From contig JAJUJN010000058.1 of NCBI GenBank assembly GCA_029265335.1, forward strand, positions 1 to 9,537: DNA of 9,537 nucleotides. Reading direction: 5' to 3'. The notes under the pieces were generated by a model, which saw only the letters and a program-made list of their open reading frames with translations, ran no database searches and was not told the origin of the DNA. A program made the translations under genes and the position numbers. Below, piece by piece: positions 1 to 6,248 of the stretch (the first letter of the stretch is position 1; each line of letters opens with the position of its first letter). This stretch comes from Alcaligenaceae bacterium (GTDB taxonomy: Bacteria > Pseudomonadota > Gammaproteobacteria > Burkholderiales > Burkholderiaceae_B).

Positions 1-695
1 CCGCCGATCTCGCCGATGCGCTGGTCAAGCGCTTGCGCATGTTCGTGCTCAGAGCCAAGGTGGTGCTCGAGCTTACCGACCACAAAGTGACCGGCCTGTG
101 GGTGAATCACGATGAGCCGGCCAACTGGCCCCAACCCGGCAAGGTGGCCACACTCGCCAATGGCGCCGGCTGGTTGGTTCGTGCCGCCACTTCAGGCTCC
201 CGTGCCTGGTGTATCCATGAGCCGAGTCTGGCCTTTACGTCAGAAGCGCAAGCGGCAGACGCATGGTGGCTGGCACAGATCCGGGCGGGTCTGCCGTGGG
301 TCACTCAAGCGACTTTTGAACTTTTCACCCCGTTGGCAATCAATTTCGATCTGATCGATGGCGTGAGCTTCACCAAAGGCTGCTACCCTGGGCAAGAAGT
401 GGTGGCGCGCAGTCATTATCGTGGTAAGCAAAGGCGGCGCACGGTACGTGGCAGCGTCGAAGGCAATGTTGCCGCACCTCACGACTTGCCCGGCAGCGAT
501 GTCCACAGCATCGGCGCTCGCGAGCCGGTAGGGCGCGTCATCAATGTCGCTCAACACGATGGCGTCACCGAGATCCTGTTCGAAGCTCGCTACGAAAGCC
601 TGGAACCCGACAATCTTCGGCTCGGCTCCGTCGAGGGTCCGATAGTTCGACTCGAAACCATCCCTTACGCACTTTCCGGGGAATCCGGCCAATGA
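1..695 (+). CDS. ygfZ: YgfZ/GcvT-like folate-binding protein, 3' part
   Basis: The gene enters from the left edge. The open frame is already running at base 3 (Ala-Asp-Leu-Ala-Asp), so the TTG at 33 is an internal Leu codon and not the start. Only about the C-terminal 230 residues are present, ending in TGA at 693-695. The family hallmark K-G-C-Y-x-G-Q-E is intact as KGCYPGQEVVAR, with its cysteine codon at 381-383; the segment before it (FDLIDGVSFT) also fits. Family knowledge: YgfZ resembles the T-protein of the glycine cleavage system, binds tetrahydrofolate and supports synthesis or repair of some Fe-S clusters in the cytoplasm; the motif cysteine is important for that role. The C-terminal part after the motif is the usual beta-barrel-like extension. 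A 12-codon ORF begins inside its stop codon. The family call is firm; the exact physiological role here is inferred. Confidence 0.93.
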   Translation, partial: ADLADALVKRLRMFVLRAKVVLELTDHKVTGLWVNHDEPANWPQPGKVATLANGAGWLVRAATSGSRAWCIHEPSLAFTSEAQAADAWWLAQIRAGLPWVTQATFELFTPLAINFDLIDGVSFTKGCYPGQEVVARSHYRGKQRRRTVRGSVEGNVAAPHDLPGSDVHSIGAREPVGRVINVAQHDGVTEILFEARYESLEPDNLRLGSVEGPIVRLETIPYALSGESGQ

Positions 696-730
696 CCACC
701 TTTGCCCGCTGCGCCCCGCAATGCCCCTAG
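692..730 (+). other. 12-codon ORF bridging ygfZ and marC (possible relay ORF)
   Basis: An ATG at 692-694 overlaps the ygfZ stop as ATGA. Its frame runs 12 codons (MTTFARCAPQCP) to TAG at 728-730, so it ends 7 bases past the marC ATG (721-723) in a different frame. The purine run GGGGAA at 678-683 lies 8 bases before this ATG and is a better ribosome-binding site than anything in front of marC. It may carry ribosomes from ygfZ to marC by termination and reinitiation, or it may be chance. The peptide resembles nothing I recognise, and no separate function is claimed. Confidence 0.3.
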
Positions 731-1407
731 AAGAATATCTGTTCGGGTTTGGCACGAGCTTTCTGTTTGCTCTGGCCACCTTGCTGCCCATTCTCAACCC
801 CACGGCAACGGCGCCGATCTTCGTGTCACTCACCACGGGCGCCTCAACCGCCACGCGGGCAGCTCTGGCCCGGCGCATTGCGCGCAACGTGTTCATGCTC
901 CTGGTGGTTTCGATGATCGGCGGTTCAACCGTCTTGCACTTTTTTGGCATTTCCATGCCAGTCGTGCGGGTAGCGGGGGGGCTTTTGGTGGCCGCCACCG
1001 CCTGGCGGCTGCTGAACTCGAACGACGCCGGGGTGCAGCGGGCGGCCGAAATGGCCGAGGGATACACCGCCGAAATGGCGCGCGAGCATGCGTTCTATCC
1101 GCTCACCTTCCCGATTGCCTGCGGCCCAGGCTCCATCGCCGCGGCCATTACGGTGGGTGCCAGCTTGCACGACCCCAACTTTACCTATCGCGCTGTGCGT
1201 CTCGCGGGTGCGGTGCCTGCCGCGCTGGTGGTGGCGGTAACCATCTTTGTCTTCTTTCGCTTTGCACTGCAATTGCTCAAGCCCCTGGGCGACTCTGGCA
1301 CTGCCGTATTCATGCGGCTCATGGCCTTTCTCTTGCTGTGCCTGGGCATACAGATCATGTGGGACGGCCTTTTCGAGCTGCTCATACAATTGAGCATCAT
1401 CGGCTGA
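721..1407 (+). CDS. MarC-family integral membrane protein
   Basis: A 228-residue hydrophobic protein of the MarC (UPF0056) family, at the usual family length. Recognisable parts are the first helix ending in L-P-I-L-N-P (residues 22-27), the central conserved block PLTFPIACGPGSI (127-139) and the C-terminal RLMAFLLLCLGIQIMWDGL (199-217). Hydrophobic stretches near residues 11-36, 56-76, 79-97, 133-148, 160-180 and 199-224 fit the six membrane helices expected of the family. It sits in the inner membrane. Despite the name, a role in multiple antibiotic resistance is not supported for the founding member and its substrate is unknown. The ATG at 721 is chosen because the protein starts naturally there; no Shine-Dalgarno sequence precedes it (bases before are CGCCCCGCA), so translation may depend on ribosomes ending just upstream. 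The stop codon lies inside a perfect palindrome. Confidence 0.9.
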   Translation: MPLEEYLFGFGTSFLFALATLLPILNPTATAPIFVSLTTGASTATRAALARRIARNVFMLLVVSMIGGSTVLHFFGISMPVVRVAGGLLVAATAWRLLNSNDAGVQRAAEMAEGYTAEMAREHAFYPLTFPIACGPGSIAAAITVGASLHDPNFTYRAVRLAGAVPAALVVAVTIFVFFRFALQLLKPLGDSGTAVFMRLMAFLLLCLGIQIMWDGLFELLIQLSIIG

Positions 1408-1419
1408 GCGCGCTCAGCC
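1402..1419 (+). terminator. Perfect 18-base palindrome over the marC stop, possible weak terminator
   Basis: GGCTGAGCGCGCTCAGCC is its own reverse complement. As RNA it would fold into a 7-base-pair GC-rich stem with a CGCG loop. The marC TGA (1405-1407) lies in the left arm. Only two T residues follow (TTCATGG), so it lacks the U-tract of a strong intrinsic terminator; it could stabilise the 3' end or give partial termination before dsbB. The palindrome is certain, the function inferred. Confidence 0.45.
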
Positions 1420-1455
1420 TTCATGGCGGGTCGGGGCATTTCCGGCCTGCTTGCG

Positions 1456-1501
1456 CACCTCCACCTTTACGTCTTTCACCTTTGTCCCCCTCCGTCCCTC
1501 C
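1456..1501 (+). promoter_or_regulatory. C-rich, G-poor leader before dsbB
   Basis: In the 46 bases directly before the dsbB ATG I count 24 C, 15 T, 4 A and only 3 G, so 85% are pyrimidines. No Shine-Dalgarno sequence is present. Unstructured, C-rich, G-poor RNA with spaced YC steps is the kind of sequence Rho binds, so this may be a Rho-loading site between marC and dsbB. It could equally be an unstructured leader that lets ribosomes start without a Shine-Dalgarno sequence. No convincing -35/-10 pair was found here. Confidence 0.3.
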
Positions 1502-2005
1502 ATGAACTTTCTGCGCTCTCTACCGCCCCAACACACTCTGGCTATCATCGCGATCGCCTCCTGGCTGGCACTGGCGTTCGCCCTGTTTTCTCAGCATGTG
1601 CTGGGCATGGCGCCGTGTGCCTGGTGCATCCTGCAGCGCATGATTGTGTTGCTGATTGCGGTGGTTGCCACCACGGCCTGGGTGCTGCGCCATCGAACGG
1701 GCGCTCTGGCTCTGGGTTCTGGTCTTGCGGTTGTGTTGGCACTGGGCGGGGCTGTGGCGGCCTGGTATCAGCACACGGTGGCGGCCAACGCGTTCAGCTG
1801 CGATCTCACATTTGCCGATCGCGTGGTGGCAGGTTCGGGACTCGATCAAACTTTGCCGGCGATATTCGGCATCTATGCCACTTGCGCGGACAGCGCCGTG
1901 GATCTCCTGGGTGTGCGCTACGAAATCTGGACCTTGATACTTTTCATCGTGATCGCTGTTCTGGGTGTGACCGCCCTCACCCCGCGCCCAGAACCTGCGT
2001 CGTAG
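1502..2005 (+). CDS. dsbB: Disulfide bond formation protein B (DsbB)
   Basis: A 167-residue inner-membrane protein that reoxidises periplasmic DsbA and passes the electrons to quinone. Four membrane helices are visible near residues 11-31, 46-62, 67-88 and 141-158. Both redox pairs are present: Cys39/Cys42 in the first periplasmic loop (P-C-A-W-C) and Cys100/Cys128 in the second loop. Arg46, four residues after Cys42 in CAWCILQR, matches the quinone-site arginine of E. coli DsbB (Arg48), so the enzyme looks fully functional. The length is close to the 176 residues of the E. coli protein. The ATG at 1502 is chosen because MNFLRSL is a natural N-terminus; the in-frame TTG at 1451 would add 17 polar, unfamily-like residues. 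No DsbA gene is in the window. The stop (2003-2005) faces purF tail to tail. Confidence 0.95.
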   Translation: MNFLRSLPPQHTLAIIAIASWLALAFALFSQHVLGMAPCAWCILQRMIVLLIAVVATTAWVLRHRTGALALGSGLAVVLALGGAVAAWYQHTVAANAFSCDLTFADRVVAGSGLDQTLPAIFGIYATCADSAVDLLGVRYEIWTLILFIVIAVLGVTALTPRPEPAS

Positions 2006-2017
2006 CGGTGAGGGTGA

Positions 2018-2035
2018 GCCAAATCAGGGTTTGGC
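2018..2035. terminator. Small inverted repeat between convergent dsbB and purF
   Basis: GCCAAA (2018-2023) and TTTGGC (2030-2035) are exact reverse complements around a 6-base loop. This is the only structure in the 18-base gap between the dsbB and purF stop codons, and it includes the end of purF (its stop is 2024-2026). The stem is short and no T-run follows on either strand, so a bidirectional terminator is possible but weakly supported. Confidence 0.22.
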
Positions 2036-3490
2036 CCCGCGCAAGCCTTCCAACCGCGCCAGGTGCGTGGGCGTGATATCGCCCGTGACATAGTTGCCGT
2101 CGAAACAGGACGCTTCGAAGTGTTGGATGGCAGGATTGCTGCGCTGCACTGAGAGCTTGAGAGCTTCCAGATCTTGATACACCAGCGCATCTGCACCGAT
2201 GATGGCCGCCACCTCTTCGTCGGAACGCCCGTGGGCGATCAGCTCGCCTCGTGTGGGCATGTCGATGCCATACACATTGGCGTAGCGCACCGGAGGCGCC
2301 GCCGACGCAAAGAACACCTTGTTGGCTCCGGCCGCGCGCACCATATCCACGATCTCGCCACTGGTGGTGCCGCGGACGATGGAATCGTCTACCAGCAGCA
2401 CGTTCTTGCCGCGGAATTCTTCGTGAATGGTGTTGAGCTTCTGGCGCACGGACTTCTTGCGCACCGCCTGCCCTGGCATGATGAAGGTACGCCCCACGTA
2501 GCGATTCTTGATCAGCCCTTCGCGGTAATCCAAGTTGAGGCTGGAGGCCAACTGCATGGCGGCTGGTCGGGCCGAATCGGGAATGGGCATGACCACATCC
2601 ACTTCGCCCAAACGCAGTTGTCGGGCCACTTTGTGGCCCAGATATTCGCCCATGCGCAGACGCGAGGCATACACCGACACCCCGTCGAGAGTGGAATCGG
2701 GTCGCGCCAGATAGATGTACTCGAACAAACAGGGGTTGAGCGAGGCCGAAGGCGCGCAGGGCCGGCTGACGATCTCGCCATCGAGCGAAATGAACACCGC
2801 TTCGCCAGGCTGAACGTCGCGTACGAAATGGAAGCCGGTGGGCTCGAAGGCGACCGACTCAGAAGCAGCCATCCAGTCGGTCGTGCCGTCGGAGGCCACC
2901 GCATTGCCCAGCGCCAGTGGTCGGATACCCCAGGGATCGCGAAACGCGAGCATGCCGTAGCCCGCGATATGCGCCACTACGGCGTAGGCGCCCCGCACCC
3001 GCTGATGCACCCGAGCCACGGCCTCGAACACCGCTTCAGCATCGAAGGTTGGCCCCGTGGCCGCCTGCTGCAACTCATGGGCCAGCACATTCAACAGCAC
3101 TTCGGAATCGGACGCGGTATTGATATGGCGCCGGTCGACGCGAAAGAGCTCTTGGCGAAGTTCCTCGTGATTGGTGAGATTGCCGTTGTGGGCAAACATG
3201 ATGCCGAACGGCGCATTGACGTACAGCGGTTGCGCCTCGTCGTCGTTCTCGGTGGAACCCGCCGTTGGATAGCGCACCTGACCAATGCCGCAGTTGCCTG
3301 GCAAGGAACGCATGTTGCGGGTTCGGAAGACATCGCGAACCTGCCCCCTGGAGCGGAAAGCATGGAAAGTATTGCCATTGACGGTGGCGATTCCGGCCGC
3401 GTCCTGGCCGCGGTGCTGCAGCAACAGGAGCGCGTCGTACAACAATTGGTTGACGGGTGCGTGGGCAACTACGCCGACGATTCCACACAT
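2024..3490 (-). CDS. purF: Amidophosphoribosyltransferase (PurF)
   Basis: This enzyme catalyses the first committed step of purine synthesis: PRPP and glutamine give 5-phosphoribosylamine. The 488 residues are near the 505 of the E. coli enzyme. The protein begins M-C-G-I-V-G, so Cys2 becomes the N-terminal nucleophile of the glutaminase domain (about 1-235) once Met is removed, with no propeptide. Further glutaminase residues are Arg73 in QVRYPT, Asn102-Gly103 and Asp128. The phosphoribosyltransferase domain carries the PRPP loop VLLVDDSIVRGTTS at 364-377. The cysteine pattern is that of the E. coli type without an Fe-S cluster. The frame stays open 74 codons upstream into cvpA, but the need for Cys2 fixes the ATG at 3488-3490. 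GAGAAG (minus strand, 3500-3505) lies 9 bases before it. It is the last gene of the leftward cluster. Confidence 0.98.
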   Translation of the reverse strand: MCGIVGVVAHAPVNQLLYDALLLLQHRGQDAAGIATVNGNTFHAFRSRGQVRDVFRTRNMRSLPGNCGIGQVRYPTAGSTENDDEAQPLYVNAPFGIMFAHNGNLTNHEELRQELFRVDRRHINTASDSEVLLNVLAHELQQAATGPTFDAEAVFEAVARVHQRVRGAYAVVAHIAGYGMLAFRDPWGIRPLALGNAVASDGTTDWMAASESVAFEPTGFHFVRDVQPGEAVFISLDGEIVSRPCAPSASLNPCLFEYIYLARPDSTLDGVSVYASRLRMGEYLGHKVARQLRLGEVDVVMPIPDSARPAAMQLASSLNLDYREGLIKNRYVGRTFIMPGQAVRKKSVRQKLNTIHEEFRGKNVLLVDDSIVRGTTSGEIVDMVRAAGANKVFFASAAPPVRYANVYGIDMPTRGELIAHGRSDEEVAAIIGADALVYQDLEALKLSVQRSNPAIQHFEASCFDGNYVTGDITPTHLARLEGLRGAKP

Positions 3491-3499
3491 GAGTGGTAG

Positions 3500-3505
3500 C
3501 TTCTC
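3500..3505 (-). promoter_or_regulatory. Candidate purF ribosome-binding site
   Basis: The minus strand reads GAGAAG, 9 bases before the purF ATG, within the 46-base gap after cvpA. It is a modest match to the Shine-Dalgarno consensus and supports the start that exposes Cys2. No convincing promoter or PurR-type operator was seen in this gap. Confidence 0.5.
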
Positions 3506-3536
3506 GAAAGAGTGATAAATAACGCCCGGTGACAAC

Positions 3537-4094
3537 TCACGCAGGACGCGGCATCGTACTGCCGGGCGCAGTGCGATGGGTATCGATGACGCCGGGAGCC
3601 TGGTACGGATACGGCACCCACTCTGCGATGCTCTCCGGCAAACGCGCCTTGAGCGCAACGGCAGCGCGCTCGAAAGGCCCTGACAACCATGCCTGCTGCC
3701 ACCAGGGCTCATTAGGCATGGGGGTATACCCTGCCCCCAGCACCAGCACGAAAACGATCAGAATGCCACGAAGAAGCCCAAACAGCGCTCCCAGGCCGCG
3801 ATCGGCTGGCGCCAGACCGGTGCCTTCGATGAGTGTGCCCAGGGCAAGGTTGATGACCCCGACCGCGATGAGCACCAGTATGAACACGCCGGCGTAGCCA
3901 ATGGCCATGCGCAGCAGACTGTTCTCAAGAAAGGGCTGCAAGGCAGCGTGCACCAAGGGCCCCCAGAGGATTGCGGCCACCGCCGCCGCGGCAAACGCCA
4001 GTAGCGAAAGTACCTCGCGGATCAGGCCCCGCCACATGCCTGCGGCAGCCGAGGCCAGAATGATGGCCAGCGCGACAACGTCGAAAGTGGTCAC
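3537..4094 (-). CDS. cvpA: CvpA family inner-membrane protein
   Basis: A 185-residue membrane protein of the CvpA family (named for colicin V production in E. coli). The start MTTFDVVALAIILASAAAG with WRGLIREVLSLLA after it is typical, and the conserved block GLAPADRGLGALFGLLRG lies at residues 93-110. Four hydrophobic segments (about 5-22, 28-48, 63-88 and 103-122) precede a polar C-terminal tail. The molecular role is not settled; links to envelope stress tolerance and colicin V export are reported for relatives. The start is GTG at 4092-4094, which overlaps the TGA of the SPOR gene as GTGA; no strong Shine-Dalgarno is present, so translation is probably coupled. The position between a dedD-like gene and purF is the classic arrangement and strengthens the call. 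Confidence 0.92.
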   Translation of the reverse strand: MTTFDVVALAIILASAAAGMWRGLIREVLSLLAFAAAAVAAILWGPLVHAALQPFLENSLLRMAIGYAGVFILVLIAVGVINLALGTLIEGTGLAPADRGLGALFGLLRGILIVFVLVLGAGYTPMPNEPWWQQAWLSGPFERAAVALKARLPESIAEWVPYPYQAPGVIDTHRTAPGSTMPRPA

Positions 4095-4969
4095 AGAGGC
4101 ACCAGGTTGCCCTGGAATCCGTCGGGCATCGATTGCAATCGTGATTGCGCCGATTCGGCCTGACTGCGGGAGGCATAGGGGCCTAGCCGCACGCGATGCA
4201 CCTCGCCGTCAGGCGTGCGTATGGTTTCGATATAAGCGGTAAGGCCGGCGCCTTTCAGTCGAGAAACAAGCTCTTCGGCTCCGCTGCGCGAACGAACCGC
4301 CACCACCTGAACCGCATAGCGACCTTCTGATGTGGTGGCCGTGGGCGACTCGGGCACCGCCCGCCCTTCGAGCAGGGCCAGAGCGCGTTGCGCTTCGCGA
4401 TCGGCATTGGCAGGTGGCGAGGCGGGTTGGGTACTTGGACGCGGCGGCGGCTCTGCTTCTTGGCGGGGCGCGGGTGTGGGCTCGGGCTCAGGCTCGGCGG
4501 CAGCCGATTCGTTACCCGGCACAGGCGTGATGGTGGCGATGCTGGCGGGCAGCTGAGTGTTGGGAGCCTCGGCCGCCGCCTCACCAGGCGCAGCGGGCAG
4601 TTCGGCTTGTTCGGCCAGGCGTTCGGCCGCGCCAACCATTTCTGAGCTGGGCGGCAATTGTGGTTCGGCAACGCTTTCGTTGAACCGGGGCTCGAAGGTT
4701 TGCTCTTGCGACGGAATGACGATGTCGGCCGGTTCGGTGGGAGACTCGGGAGGCGCGTCGAGAATCATGGGCAGCACAATGACCGCCGCGAGCACCATGG
4801 CGATGGCGCCTACCAGACGCCGTCGGGCGCGACGACGAAGCTCGTCGGCTGCGTGGTCTTGAGCGGATGGCCCGCTGCGCCGGCGGTTTAGCCCGCTACC
4901 GGTTTCGCTGCGGGAAGCTCCAGCAGCTGACTTGGATTTATCCCTTGGGTTGCGCGTAAAGAACCCCAT
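4091..4969 (-). CDS. dedD: SPOR-domain membrane protein (DedD-like)
   Basis: A 292-residue protein with a single membrane pass: a basic cytoplasmic N-terminus (about 1-52), a membrane helix at about 53-70 (LVGAIAMVLAAVIVLPMIL), a long low-complexity periplasmic linker rich in Pro, Ala and Glu (about 72-212), and a C-terminal SPOR domain from about 216 (RYAVQVVAV to GNLVPL). SPOR domains bind peptidoglycan glycan strands lacking stem peptides, which accumulate at the division septum, so a septal role like that of E. coli DedD is inferred. The ATG at 4967-4969 is preferred over the in-frame TTG at 4985-4987, because GAGG lies 9 bases before the ATG and MGFFTR is a natural start. It overlaps the end of folC by 32 bases and the cvpA start by 4. 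The symbol rests on domain layout plus position. Confidence 0.88.
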   Translation of the reverse strand: MGFFTRNPRDKSKSAAGASRSETGSGLNRRRSGPSAQDHAADELRRRARRRLVGAIAMVLAAVIVLPMILDAPPESPTEPADIVIPSQEQTFEPRFNESVAEPQLPPSSEMVGAAERLAEQAELPAAPGEAAAEAPNTQLPASIATITPVPGNESAAAEPEPEPTPAPRQEAEPPPRPSTQPASPPANADREAQRALALLEGRAVPESPTATTSEGRYAVQVVAVRSRSGAEELVSRLKGAGLTAYIETIRTPDGEVHRVRLGPYASRSQAESAQSRLQSMPDGFQGNLVPL

Positions 4970-6248
4970 GCGACAGAACCTCGGCAACGGTCAAGAAGGA
5001 GCCAAAGACTACGATTCTATCATTGTCGGTGGCGTGTTCCCGCACGGCGGCCAGCGCCGAAACGGGGTTGGGATAAGCCAGCACGCTGGCCTCGGGCGGA
5101 TCGTTTGGGGCTCCGGCTGCCCTTACCTTTTCGGCCAGTTGCTCGCCGGAGAGTGCACGAGGGCCGTGCAGCCCAGCGCAATACCAGTGATCGATGCGAT
5201 CGCCCAGGCGTTGCACTACGGCGTTGACGTCTTTGTCGGCCAGCATGCCGAATACCGCATAGGTATAGGGAAAAAACCCCATGTTGTCGAGATTCTCGGC
5301 GAGAACTGCAGCCGCGTGTGGATTGTGCGCCACATCGAGAATCAGAGTGGGTTGCCCCGGCACGATTTGGAAGCGTCCGGGCAGGCTGGCTTGGAGCAGA
5401 CCTTGCCTCACCGCCTGTTGCGGCACCGCCAATTGCGGCTCCAGGGCCTCGAGCGCTGCCAGGGCGCCAGCCGCATTGAGCAACTGGTTGGCCCCTCGCA
5501 GCGCCGGATAAGCCAAGGCGTTGCGGCGACGCTGGCGACCGCCATAGTTCCACTGCTGCCGGTCGCCGGCGTAATTGAAATCTTTACCGAAGCGCCAAAG
5601 ATCGGCACCCAGCTGCTGAGCATGCTTGAGTAGGGATTCGGGCGGCGCCGGATCGGCACAGATGGCAGGTTTGCCGGCGCGAAAAATGTGCGCTTTTTCG
5701 AGTGCGATGGCCTCGCGGGTGTCGCCCAACCAGTCGGCATGGTCGATGTCGATGCTGGTTACCACCGCGCAGTCGGTATCGAAGATGTTCACCGCGTCGA
5801 GCCGTCCGCCCAAGCCCACCTCCAGAATCACCACATCCAGCGGCTGCGAGGCAAACCAGGAGCATATGGCCAAGGTGGTGAATTCGAAATACGTCAGGCG
5901 TTCTTCACCGCGCGCTTTTTCGACCGCCGCAAAGTGGGGCAGCAGCTGGTCATCGGTGGCAATCTCGCCATTTACTCGGGCGCGCTCGTTGAAATCCACC
6001 AGATGAGGTGAAGTGAACAAACCGACACGATAGCCCGCGGCAAGCAGAATCGATTCGAGCATCGCGCAGGTGGAGCCCTTGCCATTGGTGCCGGCCACGG
6101 TAATGACCAGCCCCGGCAATTGCAGGTTCATGCGCTGACGAACCGCAGACACCCGCTCCAGGCCCAGTTCGATGCCCGGCCCCGGACTGCCCTCGAGCCG
6201 AGCCAGCCAACCGGAAAGGTCTTGCGGCAGCACGGACGGGTTTGTCAT
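4938..6248 (-). CDS. folC: Bifunctional dihydrofolate synthase/folylpolyglutamate synthase (FolC)
   Basis: A 436-residue Mur-ligase-fold enzyme that adds glutamate to dihydropteroate and then to tetrahydrofolates, keeping folates active and inside the cell. Motifs in order: ATP-binding loop GTNGKGST (53-60), TSPHL (79-83), FNERARVNG (86-94), [13 protein letters not shown] (142-154), TSIDIDH (164-170), Lys185 in ALEKAHIF at the site of the carbamylated lysine, RGANQLLNA (251-259), and DVAHNP (305-310) of the C-terminal domain. The length is normal. The ATG at 6246-6248 overlaps the ybiT stop as ATGA, and AAGAGG (minus strand, 6259-6264) lies 10 bases before it. One oddity: the residue two past Lys185 is His, where EKAG is usual. 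Its 3' end overlaps the start of the SPOR gene. Confidence 0.97.
   Translation of the reverse strand: MTNPSVLPQDLSGWLARLEGSPGPGIELGLERVSAVRQRMNLQLPGLVITVAGTNGKGSTCAMLESILLAAGYRVGLFTSPHLVDFNERARVNGEIATDDQLLPHFAAVEKARGEERLTYFEFTTLAICSWFASQPLDVVILEVGLGGRLDAVNIFDTDCAVVTSIDIDHADWLGDTREAIALEKAHIFRAGKPAICADPAPPESLLKHAQQLGADLWRFGKDFNYAGDRQQWNYGGRQRRRNALAYPALRGANQLLNAAGALAALEALEPQLAVPQQAVRQGLLQASLPGRFQIVPGQPTLILDVAHNPHAAAVLAENLDNMGFFPYTYAVFGMLADKDVNAVVQRLGDRIDHWYCAGLHGPRALSGEQLAEKVRAAGAPNDPPEASVLAYPNPVSALAAVREHATDNDRIVVFGSFLTVAEVLSHGVLYAQPKG

Noticed and set aside
240..1067. A 275-codon open frame on the minus strand across ygfZ and marC.
   Set aside because: It runs antisense through two recognised genes and shows no domain or natural start.
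1451..1501. TTG at 1451 as the dsbB start.
   Set aside because: It would add 17 residues encoded by the pyrimidine-rich leader, has no ribosome-binding site and does not fit the family N-terminus.
702..1505. A 267-codon plus-strand frame overlapping marC.
   Set aside because: Its translation is His/Arg/Gly/Cys-rich low-complexity sequence, while the overlapping frame encodes a clear MarC protein.
1423..2076. A 217-codon plus-strand frame overlapping dsbB.
   Set aside because: Cys/Gly/Arg-rich shadow of dsbB, which keeps all four redox cysteines in the other frame.
2174..3499. A 441-codon open frame on the plus strand, antisense to purF.
   Set aside because: It lies almost wholly opposite purF, which has all catalytic motifs; the translation resembles no family and is rich in His, Gly and Arg, as expected of a mirror frame in GC-rich DNA.
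3506..3536. A promoter for purF in the cvpA-purF gap (TTGTCA with a TATTTAT stretch).
   Set aside because: The spacing between the two elements is far too short for a -35/-10 pair, and no other match was found.
3491..3712. Extended N-terminus of PurF upstream of the MCGIVG start.
   Set aside because: Amidophosphoribosyltransferase needs Cys at the mature N-terminus, and the extension is merely the open frame through the end of cvpA.
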